This document shows positions 1 through 5,911 of a DNA stretch of 5,911 nucleotides, piece after piece (the stretch's first letter is position 1; every line of letters begins with the position of its first letter). The notes beneath the pieces are model-generated. The model saw only the letters and a list, made by a program, of their open reading frames with translations. It did no database searches and was not told the DNA's origin. This DNA comes from Verrucomicrobiales bacterium (lineage in GTDB: Bacteria; Verrucomicrobiota; Verrucomicrobiia; Verrucomicrobiales; Akkermansiaceae), in the NCBI GenBank assembly GCA_003483645.1, contig DMYM01000282.1:1-5911 (forward strand), written 5' to 3'. The position numbers and the translations under genes were made by a program.

Positions 1-1
1 C

Positions 2-373
2 GGAGCTAAAGACGGCAAGCACCCGGGCCACTGGGCGGTCAAGGTAGTAAAGAAGGGTAAATATTCCTTCGAACTACGCCGCTGGCCGGCGGAAGCGAAC
101 AAGCCCATCAATGCCGGACTGCCGGCCCTCCCCGATGTCCCCGGCTCCAGCAAGGCCTTCAGCGCCATTCCCGGAAAAGCCTTCGCCTTCAGGACCGCTA
201 CCCTGCGCATCAACGGCAAGGACATCATCTCGGCGCCGCTGGAGGGAGAGGAAACGAGCATCAAGCTCACCGCCGATCTCACCGTGGGCTCTCATCGCCT
301 TGCCCCGGTCTTCAAGACTGCCGCTGGCAGCGAGCTTGGCGCTTACTACCTGATCGTAGAGCCTTCTCCCTGA
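2..373 (+). CDS. Sulfatase (arylsulfatase-type), C-terminal fragment
   Basis: This is the 3' end of a gene that begins before the window. The 123 visible codons run open from the left edge to a TGA at 371-373. The fragment carries a pattern I associate with the C-terminal subdomain of Planctomycetota/Verrucomicrobiota sulfatases: GHWAVKV near fragment residues 9-15, then YSFELRRWPAE at 21-31, a segment with PGSSKAF, a beta-rich stretch, and a closing GAYYLIVEP at 113-121. Full-length relatives hydrolyse sulfate esters, often on polysaccharides, in the periplasm or outside the cell, using a formylglycine made from a Cys or Ser in an N-terminal CxPxR/SxPxR motif. That catalytic motif and the signal peptide lie outside the window, so activity, substrate and sulfatase subfamily cannot be judged. 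The next gene follows on the same strand after 189 bases. The family call rests on recalled pattern similarity. Confidence 0.82.
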   Translation, partial: GAKDGKHPGHWAVKVVKKGKYSFELRRWPAEANKPINAGLPALPDVPGSSKAFSAIPGKAFAFRTATLRINGKDIISAPLEGEETSIKLTADLTVGSHRLAPVFKTAAGSELGAYYLIVEPSP

Positions 374-562
374 GCAGCAATGACTTAGTGAGAAAGCTTC
401 CCGCCCGGGCCTCCATGTGAAACAGTTGAACGAAATGAACGCCCCCGTAGCTTCGTATCCACATGCCGCCTGCGGGATTCTCCTCTTCAGATGACCGCCT
501 GCCTGCGAACGGGAAGACCCGGATCCCGAACGGAAACCAACAAACCCGGACCCTCCCGCACA
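374..562. other. Intergenic leader between sulfatase and secreted protein
   Basis: This 189-base stretch has no gene I can support. It holds an 8-base palindrome GCCCGGGC at 403-410 just after the sulfatase stop, but no T-tract follows, so it is not a convincing terminator. It also holds two near-identical 10-mers, CGAACGGGAA at 506-515 and CGAACGGAAA at 527-536, 21 bases apart. There is no clear Shine-Dalgarno sequence ahead of the ATG at 563. An in-frame ATG at 491 would make the last 72 bases coding, but that extension would bury the signal peptide. The gap leaves room for a separate promoter, though no good -35/-10 pair stands out. Confidence 0.5.
506..536 (+). repeat. Pair of 10-base direct repeats in the leader
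   Basis: CGAACGGGAA (506-515) and CGAACGGAAA (527-536) differ at one base and start 21 bases apart, about two helical turns. They end 26 bases before the chosen ATG at 563. The spacing would suit a dimeric regulator binding one face of the DNA, but that is inference. The core GAACG also occurs at 428 and 437 and several times within coding sequence, so chance is a real possibility. Confidence 0.3.
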
Positions 563-2068
563 ATGAAACACAAAACGATCCTTCCCGCTCCATCTCTCGC
601 CGTGGGCATGACCGCAACACTCGCGCTTGCCCTGAGCAGCTCACTCGCCCTGGCCGCCCCTGACGGCAAGTATCAGCCACTGCTAGACGCCCTCAACCAG
701 AAGAAGCAGCATGCTCTCGTTGAGGCGGAGGAGGCGCAACTTCTCATCGCCGGCTACCAGGAGTTCCTGGCAGATCCGGAACTTAATACCGAAGAGGGTC
801 CCGAACTCCGCAAGAGCCTCATCAAGGAACGGGCCCGCTACAAGCAGCGGCGCGCCCAGGCAGGGAGCATCCAAGTGGCCTTGCAGGAACTTCAGCGGGT
901 GCCCAATGACGAACATGTGACTCTTTCCTCATTACAGGGAGCCTACGCTGATCTTAATCAGCTCGCTGCCAGGGGCAAGGCGGCCTGGGATGAGGTTCTC
1001 GGCAACCGCGAAAGGTTCGTTAAGAACCTGGAACGAGAACATGAGAAGCACATGCGCAATGCCCAGAATGCTCTGAACGAACTCAACGTGGAAGAACAGG
1101 CCGCACAGCTACTCCTCAATTCCATCGATCCCAACCTGGGGGGCTCCTCCGACGCGGAGTTCTTCGTTGCCCTCAAACTTCCTGCCATCAAGTCTGCGGT
1201 AGAACGCGGATTCCGGATCACCTCCAATCCCAAGGACCCCAGGCGACAGGCGCAGACGACTCTCATCGCCCTCATCGCCTACTCGCAGTATTTCTGGGAC
1301 CACTACAGCGGAGCACGTTCGCTCCTGACGGAAGAGGAACTTCCCTCCGACCGTCGGCGCAACATATTCGGCGTCCCTGATGGCAAGGTGCTCACCAGCG
1401 ACATGGTCACCCACAACAACAGTCACTTCTACTACCTCGCTCCGAAGGCCCGGGAGAGCTTCAACGCCAAGCTGAAAATGATCTGGGGCAAGGAGGCGGT
1501 GTCCGTCACCACCTGGGACCAGAAGTACGACGAGCAATTCGGCCGGGCCTGCAAGGGTCTCGCCACCGTGAGCGACGAGCACCTCCTACCCAACCAGCAG
1601 GTCTTTGCTCTCCTGGAGAAGATCGAACTTCTCCTCAACGAACTCGACCTCGTTCACAAATCCATCAAGCACCTTGACTCCAGCTACCAGCTGCAACTGG
1701 AAAAGGCCAAGCAGTTCGGCGATGAAGCACGGCTCTCTTCCGCCCACTACAACGCTGAAATCTGGAGTCGCGAGTCGAAACAACTGCTGCGTGGATTCGA
1801 AAAGAGCACGGCCCTCCTCTCCCAACAGCTCAAGGCTTCCTCGGAGAGCGCCTGGATTCCGAACGCCCGCGGCATCTCAGGGAGTGCCCTGATCCTCGCC
1901 AAGGCCCAGAAACGCTTCTATGCGGTGCGCAAGGTGAAAAGCGAACTCAAGAAATTGCTGGCACCCCGGGATCCCCTCCCGACCTCCACCGATCCGGAGC
2001 GGGGCACACCTCCCGCTCCTCTTCCCGAGCTCCCGGGAAACGATCCTGCCCCCCTGCCGCCGCTTTAG
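563..2068 (+). CDS. Secreted helical protein with proline-rich C-terminus, unknown family
   Basis: I do not recognise this 501-residue protein. Starting at the ATG at 563 gives a good Sec signal peptide: MKHK basic end, hydrophobic stretch to about residue 30, and an ALA motif at 29-31 with likely cleavage before APDGK. An in-frame ATG at 491 would add 24 residues ahead of this signal, so I prefer 563; neither start has a clear ribosome binding site. The mature chain is mostly predicted helix: roughly 37-70, 80-112, a long charged stretch 121-182 with coiled-coil character, and 340-467. Between them, about 195-335, is a more globular part with aromatic patches (AYSQYFWDHY at 239-248; NNSHFYYLAP at 285-294). 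It has one mature cysteine (C330). Residues 468-501 contain 13 prolines, suggesting an extended tail. No lipobox, internal membrane helix or catalytic motif is visible. It lies downstream of the sulfatase on the same strand and converges on the cytochrome fusion gene. A structural or partner-binding role in the envelope is possible but unproven. Confidence 0.85.
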   Translation: MKHKTILPAPSLAVGMTATLALALSSSLALAAPDGKYQPLLDALNQKKQHALVEAEEAQLLIAGYQEFLADPELNTEEGPELRKSLIKERARYKQRRAQAGSIQVALQELQRVPNDEHVTLSSLQGAYADLNQLAARGKAAWDEVLGNRERFVKNLEREHEKHMRNAQNALNELNVEEQAAQLLLNSIDPNLGGSSDAEFFVALKLPAIKSAVERGFRITSNPKDPRRQAQTTLIALIAYSQYFWDHYSGARSLLTEEELPSDRRRNIFGVPDGKVLTSDMVTHNNSHFYYLAPKARESFNAKLKMIWGKEAVSVTTWDQKYDEQFGRACKGLATVSDEHLLPNQQVFALLEKIELLLNELDLVHKSIKHLDSSYQLQLEKAKQFGDEARLSSAHYNAEIWSRESKQLLRGFEKSTALLSQQLKASSESAWIPNARGISGSALILAKAQKRFYAVRKVKSELKKLLAPRDPLPTSTDPERGTPPAPLPELPGNDPAPLPPL

Positions 2069-2133
2069 GTCCCAGCTGACCCGCAGGGAAAGAACTCCCC
2101 TCCCTGCTCCCGGCAGGCCGCGACATGGGACCT
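2067..2133. repeat. Inverted repeats in the convergent gap
   Basis: The 75-base gap between two convergent genes contains three possible stems. AGGTCCCA at 2067-2074 is perfectly complementary to TGGGACCT at 2126-2133, and its first two bases lie in the upstream stop codon. Inside it, GCAGGGA at 2083-2089 pairs with TCCCTGC at 2101-2107 around an 11-base loop. A competing stem pairs GGCAGG at 2112-2117 with CCTGCC at 2131-2136. Position suggests a bidirectional transcription end, but no run of T follows any stem on either strand, so this is not a canonical intrinsic terminator. Confidence 0.4.
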
Positions 2134-2143
2134 GCCCGATCAA

Positions 2144-5050
2144 CTAGGATCTGATAAAGGAGACCAGGTCCGCCAGGTCCTGCTGGGAAAGACCCGCCTC
2201 CAGCCCCTCCGGCATGAGAGAGAGGTTGACGCTCTTGAGGCTCTTGATGTCACTGCGCAGGATCGCCTTGGTGGTCCCGTCGGGAACCTTGAAGGTGATG
2301 CTGACCGCGTTCTCGGAAGCGAGGAGGCCGAAAAGAAACTCCCCGCTCTTCAATTCGCAGTTGTAAGCGTGGAACCCCGGCTGGATGTCAAGATTAGGGT
2401 TGAGGATACTGGCCAGGAGTTTCTCGGGAGGGTGCTCCCTGACGGACCTGAGATCGGGACCCACCTCCCGACCCTCCTTCCCGTGCCGGTGACAGGCCAG
2501 ACACAACCTGCGATAAACCACCCGTCCCTTGGCCACATCACCTTCCAGGTTCAACGCCGGTCCAAAATCCTCCACCACCTTCTCCCGTACAGGTGAAGAC
2601 CCGCTCTTCAGCAGATCGGAAGCCATCGTTCGAATTCCTTTATTGGGATGCTGCCGGAGCCGCAGGCGCCGGGTCGCATCAAGGTCGGCCAGCCTCACCT
2701 TCCCGCCTTTCAGGGAAGCGAGCAGAGTCTCCGTCCACGCCACCTGTGAAAAGAGCTCATCCACCGCCCAGCCACGGCCGGTGGGTGAGAGTTGTTCCCA
2801 CTTCTCCAGGAGAATTGCCGGCACTTCCTCAGCTCCCGTTCCACCCAGGACCGCAAGCACGGCTTTCAATTCACCAGGAGGGGTGGCCGGGGAAATGCGC
2901 CTCCTGAGAAACTCCATGGCAACCTCACGGGGCCCTGGATGCCGGGCGAGCAAGGCAGCTGCCGCCAGACGATCCTCCATCCCCCCGGTCTCACCCGCAA
3001 TCAGCGATCTTGCCCGCTCCAACAGGTCCACGTGCACGCGATTGAATTCCACGAGTGCGGCATCCTTGTTCTCCACAAGTTCCTTTAGTTGCGCTTGCCG
3101 GTTCCTCAGCAACCGATCGAGTTCCACGCAGAGAAACACGGTCTCGGCCTTCAAGGTGAGACGCGCCCTCTCAAAGACGGGAATCAGGAATCGGATGACT
3201 TTCTCCGACTTGCCCGCACGCAGGAGCACCTCAATGAGTGGCCGGACCACCGCGCTCAAGGCCGGATCCCGGGACTCGCTCAGGGCGGCACACAGGTGAT
3301 CGAGATGCGGCAGGGCAGAACTTAACGCCGCAATGGTGGCGAACGGCTCCTCGTGATCCCGCAGGAGCAGCCCCGCGAGGGCTTTTCCACAGTCAGCGGA
3401 GGGGGGGAAATCTCCAATCGAGAAGGCCAATTGCATCCGCACTCCGGGATCCCGGTCGTCAACCAGCTGCAAGGCCGCCGCCACCACCGGGGGACTGGCG
3501 TGACCTTCCGCCAAGCGCAGGGCGTTCTCCCGGATCCCGGCATGATGACCGTCCAGCCCCTTGATCAGCTCGTCCTCCCCAAGCGCCCCCATCCCGTCCA
3601 GCACTCCCAGCGCATGTGGAATTGTCTCCGCCAGGTCCGCCTCGCCAGCCAATGCACGCACCAGTGGGAGCACGGCCTTGTCGTTTCTCCACAAAAGCTC
3701 CTGCTGAACCTTGTCGCGAACCCAGCCGTTGGGAGAACGCAGCCCCGCAACGAGATCCGACGTATCAAGTCCGGCCAGACGCGGAATATCACGCGGGGCA
3801 TGCCCGATCCGCCGCACCCGGTAGATCCGACCCCGGTCCTCTCCGTGGCGATAGAACGGCAGGAGCTCCTCCTTCCCTTTCTGGGGAAGCCACTGCGGAT
3901 GCTCGATTATGTAGCGGTAGATGTCGGCCACCCAGAGGCAGCCGTCCGGTCCTGTCCGCACCATCACCGGCCGGCACCAGCGATCGCTGCTCGCAAAGAA
4001 GTCAGGTTCCTTCTCCTTTCCTGCCCGCCGTGCCTTGAAGGTGACTCCTGACCGTTCCAAGGCAAGCCGCTGGACCACGTTATGAAACGGCTCGCAGGAA
4101 AACCCATTGATCGTGCCTTCCTCGAAAAGGAAATGGTCACGGTAAATCATCCCGCTGCAGGCCGACGTATAGTGGCCCGACTGCTCGAAGCTGTGATAGC
4201 GCTTCTGCAACTTACTCGCCGGATAGACCGGCGGGTTGAGTGGACCAGGCAACTGCACCCGACCGTCCGGCGCAGCGAGGTGCGGATTGCGCCGCAGGTA
4301 ATGGTCCGGCAGGACGTAGTGCCAAAGCGGCCGGGAGTTCTGCGTGCCGAACCAGCGGCCCCAGTCGTCCCGGTTCCGCCCGAACTGCGACGGACCACTC
4401 TGCGGTTCCACCACCCCGGTGTCCGGATTGAAGCGAAAATCGCGACTCCCCACCTTGACTTCGCTCTTGTTGCGCGTGGAACGGACCACGGTGGATGACG
4501 CGTGCTTGCCATGGTGCCCGCCCGCCGCCACGTAAACCCAGTTGTCCAGGCCCCAGCGCAGTCCATTCGCCCGGAGCTGCTGATTGCCCTCTGAAAGCCC
4601 GGTGAGGAGCACTTCCCGCTCGTCCGAAACGCCATCTCCGTCCCTGTCCCGCAGGAAGATCACATCCGGAGCAGACGTCACGATGACCCCGTTACGCCAG
4701 GTGAGAATTCCATTGGGAAAATTGAGCCCGTCGGCAAAGAGAGTGGAATGGTCATAGCGACCGTCCAGATCACGATCCTCAAGGAGCCGGATGCGACCAC
4801 CTGCCTGCCCCTTTCCGTCCAATCCCAGCGGATAATCCGCCATCTCCACCACGAACAGGCGCCCCATGGTGTCCCAGTCGAAAGCTACCGGATCCTTCAC
4901 ATGCGGCTCCGCTGCCATCAACTCCACCACGAAACCGTCCGGAACGTGGATGCTCCTGAGACCCTCCGCCAGTCCCAGTGGGAGCGGGTCCGGTCCGGCC
5001 AGGGCCGGTCCGGCCAGGAAAAAGGCGACAAGAAAAGGGTGACGGATCAT
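2144..5050 (-). CDS. Secreted membrane-bound-dehydrogenase-like / HEAT / haem c fusion protein
   Basis: This 968-residue protein matches, from memory, the PVC-specific architecture joining a 'putative membrane-bound dehydrogenase' domain (TIGR02604 type) to a haem-binding domain (TIGR02603 type). Residues 1-18 form a Sec signal ending in ALA before GPDPLP. Residues about 30-415 are a sugar-dehydrogenase-like propeller, with GRLFVVEMADYP at 63-74, DxDxDG-type acidic loops at 92-97 and 135-140 that may bind calcium, NGLRWGLDNWVYVAAGG at 162-178, and GPDGCLWVADIYRYIIEHP at 367-385. Residues about 428-815 are helical HEAT-like repeats. Residues about 838-968 are the haem domain: CLACH at 850-854 (DNA 2489-2503) supplies the haem thioethers and the His ligand, and Met946 in SLMPEG is the likely second ligand. 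The protein should act in the periplasm, passing electrons from an organic substrate to the haem; substrate and cofactor are unknown. A TTG at 5056 would add only two residues; the ATG at 5050 fits the signal better. The next gene is divergent. No frameshift is visible. Confidence 0.93.
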   Translation of the reverse strand: MIRHPFLVAFFLAGPALAGPDPLPLGLAEGLRSIHVPDGFVVELMAAEPHVKDPVAFDWDTMGRLFVVEMADYPLGLDGKGQAGGRIRLLEDRDLDGRYDHSTLFADGLNFPNGILTWRNGVIVTSAPDVIFLRDRDGDGVSDEREVLLTGLSEGNQQLRANGLRWGLDNWVYVAAGGHHGKHASSTVVRSTRNKSEVKVGSRDFRFNPDTGVVEPQSGPSQFGRNRDDWGRWFGTQNSRPLWHYVLPDHYLRRNPHLAAPDGRVQLPGPLNPPVYPASKLQKRYHSFEQSGHYTSACSGMIYRDHFLFEEGTINGFSCEPFHNVVQRLALERSGVTFKARRAGKEKEPDFFASSDRWCRPVMVRTGPDGCLWVADIYRYIIEHPQWLPQKGKEELLPFYRHGEDRGRIYRVRRIGHAPRDIPRLAGLDTSDLVAGLRSPNGWVRDKVQQELLWRNDKAVLPLVRALAGEADLAETIPHALGVLDGMGALGEDELIKGLDGHHAGIRENALRLAEGHASPPVVAAALQLVDDRDPGVRMQLAFSIGDFPPSADCGKALAGLLLRDHEEPFATIAALSSALPHLDHLCAALSESRDPALSAVVRPLIEVLLRAGKSEKVIRFLIPVFERARLTLKAETVFLCVELDRLLRNRQAQLKELVENKDAALVEFNRVHVDLLERARSLIAGETGGMEDRLAAAALLARHPGPREVAMEFLRRRISPATPPGELKAVLAVLGGTGAEEVPAILLEKWEQLSPTGRGWAVDELFSQVAWTETLLASLKGGKVRLADLDATRRLRLRQHPNKGIRTMASDLLKSGSSPVREKVVEDFGPALNLEGDVAKGRVVYRRLCLACHRHGKEGREVGPDLRSVREHPPEKLLASILNPNLDIQPGFHAYNCELKSGEFLFGLLASENAVSITFKVPDGTTKAILRSDIKSLKSVNLSLMPEGLEAGLSQQDLADLVSFIRS
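4990..5018 (-). repeat. 14-base tandem repeat within signal-peptide codons
   Basis: CCGGTCCGGCCAGG occurs at 4990-5003 and again at 5005-5018, one base apart, giving a 15-base period. On the minus strand this encodes LAGPA followed by LAGPD at residues 12-21, so the signal peptidase region is duplicated in frame. It is probably a small in-frame slippage duplication. Confidence 0.75.
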
Positions 5051-5273
5051 CGCCAAAAGCTAACCAATCTCACCAGCTGCCACAAGCATGCTGACAGGCC
5101 CCCCGCTCCAACCAGATTTTGTTCAACCAGGAAGCCAGACCTCATGTTTATCACATCCGGATACCCTGAAATCATCCAATCTCCCGACCATTCAGTTCAC
5201 GCGGGAACCCAGAATCTTCTCCGCCCTCAAGAAATTGCTTCACCCTTCAACGCGAGCAGAGATCCTCTCAGCC
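5051..5273. promoter_or_regulatory. Divergent intergenic region serving two genes
   Basis: These 223 bases separate the 5' ends of the haem-dehydrogenase gene (-) and the Gfo/Idh/MocA gene (+), so promoters for both should lie here. The region is visibly more AT-rich than the coding sequence around 5110-5180. It contains an 8-base palindrome AGCATGCT at 5085-5092, CAACCAG twice (5109-5115 and 5124-5130, 15 bases apart), and CCAATCTC twice (5064-5071 and 5176-5183). No pair of -35/-10 hexamers matches the housekeeping consensus well on either strand, so I name no specific promoter. No riboswitch-like structure is recognised. Confidence 0.55.
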
Positions 5274-5911
5274 ATGAGCAACAGCTACAACGTCGGCGTC
5301 ATCGGATATGGCTGGGCCGCCACCGCTCACATCGAAGCGCTCAACAACACCAGCCAGGGCAACGTGACCGCGGTCTACTCCTCCCGCGACCTCAATCCCG
5401 CGGAACTATCCGCCACTCACGGGAGCGAAATCAAAGTCTACAACAAGGTGGAGGACCTCCTGGCCGACGACTCCATCGACGTGATCGACATCACCTCCTA
5501 TCCGACCCAGCACAGGGATCAGGCCATTGCAGCCGCCAAGGCGGGAAAGCAGGTCATCCTGGAGAAGCCCATCACCCTCAACCTCGAGGACGCCGAGGCC
5601 ATCGAGGCCGCCTTCGAAGCCAGCAACACCAGGAGCTGTGTCTGTTTCGAGCTGCGGTTTATCTCCCAGTTCACCACCATCAAATCCATCATCGAGGAGG
5701 GTCTCATCGGCGATATCCACTACGGTGAGATCGACTATTATCATGGAATAGGTCCGTGGTACGGACAGTACCGCTGGAACACCACCAGGGAGAATGGCGG
5801 CAGCTCGCTCCTCTCCGCCGGTTGCCACGCCCTGGACGCCCTCCTTCTCTGCATGGGGTCGGAGGTCGAGGAAGTCATGGCCTACAACGCACAGTCCACC
5901 CACGAGATCTT
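5274..5911 (+). CDS. Gfo/Idh/MocA family oxidoreductase, N-terminal part
   Basis: The gene starts at the ATG at 5274 and runs off the right edge after 212 codons. Members are NAD(P)-dependent oxidoreductases acting mostly on sugars, inositols and sugar derivatives; typical length is about 330-450 residues, so the C-terminal part is missing. The Rossmann nucleotide-binding loop is GVIGYGWAATAH at residues 8-19, with the GxGxxA pattern at 11-16. The family's EKP motif is at 97-99 (VILEKPITLN), with Lys98 the expected catalytic lysine. The second domain begins near 125 with FELRFISQF and GLIGDIHYGE, and the substrate-site motif GGSSLLSAGCHALD is at 175-188, with His185 and Asp188 in the expected positions. 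There is no Sec or Tat signal, so it should be cytosolic, unlike many PVC paralogues that carry a Tat leader. Only a weak purine-rich stretch (GCAGAGA at 5257-5263) precedes the ATG. The gene is divergent from the haem-dehydrogenase gene. The exact substrate cannot be told from sequence alone. Confidence 0.93.
   Translation, partial: MSNSYNVGVIGYGWAATAHIEALNNTSQGNVTAVYSSRDLNPAELSATHGSEIKVYNKVEDLLADDSIDVIDITSYPTQHRDQAIAAAKAGKQVILEKPITLNLEDAEAIEAAFEASNTRSCVCFELRFISQFTTIKSIIEEGLIGDIHYGEIDYYHGIGPWYGQYRWNTTRENGGSSLLSAGCHALDALLLCMGSEVEEVMAYNAQSTHEI

Noticed and set aside
426..453. Possible promoter TTGAAC (426-431) with TAGCTT (448-453), 16-base spacer
   Set aside because: The -35-like hexamer matches four of six consensus bases, but the -10-like hexamer matches only three, which is near chance level, and PVC promoter consensus is not known well enough to rescue it.
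491..562. N-terminal extension of the secreted protein from an ATG at 491
   Set aside because: The added 24 residues are polar and arginine-rich and would put the signal peptide in the interior. No Shine-Dalgarno sequence supports 491, and the ATG at 563 gives a standard signal peptide.
2529..4051. Long + strand open frames of 256 and 232 codons (2529-3299 and 3353-4051)
   Set aside because: Both are antisense to the well-supported HEAT and propeller coding sequence, show Ser/Arg/Pro-rich products without motifs, and have no start context. They are best explained as codon-bias shadows.
5051..5056. TTG start for the haem-dehydrogenase gene at 5056
   Set aside because: It adds only two residues before an ATG at 5050 that begins a normal signal peptide, and neither start has a strong ribosome binding site, so the ATG is preferred.
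5119..5152. Possible + strand promoter around TTGTTC (5119-5124) and TTTATC (5147-5152)
   Set aside because: The spacer is over 20 bases for the better-looking -10 element, and the element at 17-base spacing (TCATGT) is a poor match, so I do not call it.
1946..5239. Shared 14-mer CTCAAGAAATTGCT at 1946-1959 and 5226-5239
   Set aside because: One copy is coding (LKKLL in the secreted protein) and the other intergenic, with no similarity in the flanks. A single 14-base match is modestly unlikely in a window this size but has no supporting structure.
4748..5728. A 326-codon open frame on the + strand
   Set aside because: It runs antisense to the start of the haem-dehydrogenase gene, crosses the intergenic region, and then overlaps the Gfo/Idh/MocA gene in a different frame. 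Its product is low-complexity (Arg, His, Gln, Gly rich) with no recognisable motif, as expected for a shadow frame in GC-rich DNA.
1..5911. Search by eye for mobile elements, CRISPR repeats, tRNA or rRNA genes and toxin-antitoxin or defence genes
   Set aside because: No transposase or integrase motif, no regularly spaced repeats with spacers, no tRNA-like cloverleaf, and no known defence domain was seen in any supported gene.

Overview
The window looks like chromosomal DNA from a GC-rich member of the PVC superphylum, most likely Verrucomicrobiota, with Planctomycetota as the alternative. Three things point there. The largest gene encodes a secreted fusion of a sugar-dehydrogenase-like propeller, helical repeats and a c-type haem domain, a type that is heavily amplified in those two phyla. 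The left edge is the tail of a sulfatase of the kind these bacteria carry in large numbers. The right edge is a Gfo/Idh/MocA oxidoreductase, also amplified there. Shine-Dalgarno sequences are weak or absent before every start, so starts were chosen mainly by signal peptides and conserved N-termini.

Layout, left to right. Positions 2-373 (+) hold the last 123 codons of a sulfatase. Positions 374-562 are a leader without a confident gene. Positions 563-2068 (+) encode a 501-residue secreted helical protein of no family I recognise, with a proline-rich tail. Positions 2069-2143 are a convergent gap holding several inverted repeats. Positions 2144-5050 (-) encode the 968-residue dehydrogenase/HEAT/cytochrome fusion. 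Positions 5051-5273 are a divergent intergenic region that must serve both flanking genes. Positions 5274-5911 (+) hold the first 212 codons of a cytosolic Gfo/Idh/MocA-type NAD(P)-dependent oxidoreductase, cut by the window edge.

A plausible joint role, by inference only, is breakdown of sulfated or otherwise complex carbohydrate. The sulfatase would remove sulfate outside the cytoplasm, the haem-containing dehydrogenase-like protein would oxidise a sugar or related substrate in the periplasm, and the Gfo/Idh/MocA enzyme would process sugar derivatives in the cytosol. Nothing here proves a shared substrate. I see no tRNA, rRNA, CRISPR array, insertion sequence or phage gene. The least explained items are the unrecognised secreted protein and the inverted-repeat-rich convergent gap. 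I find no convincing evidence of a wholly new multi-gene system.
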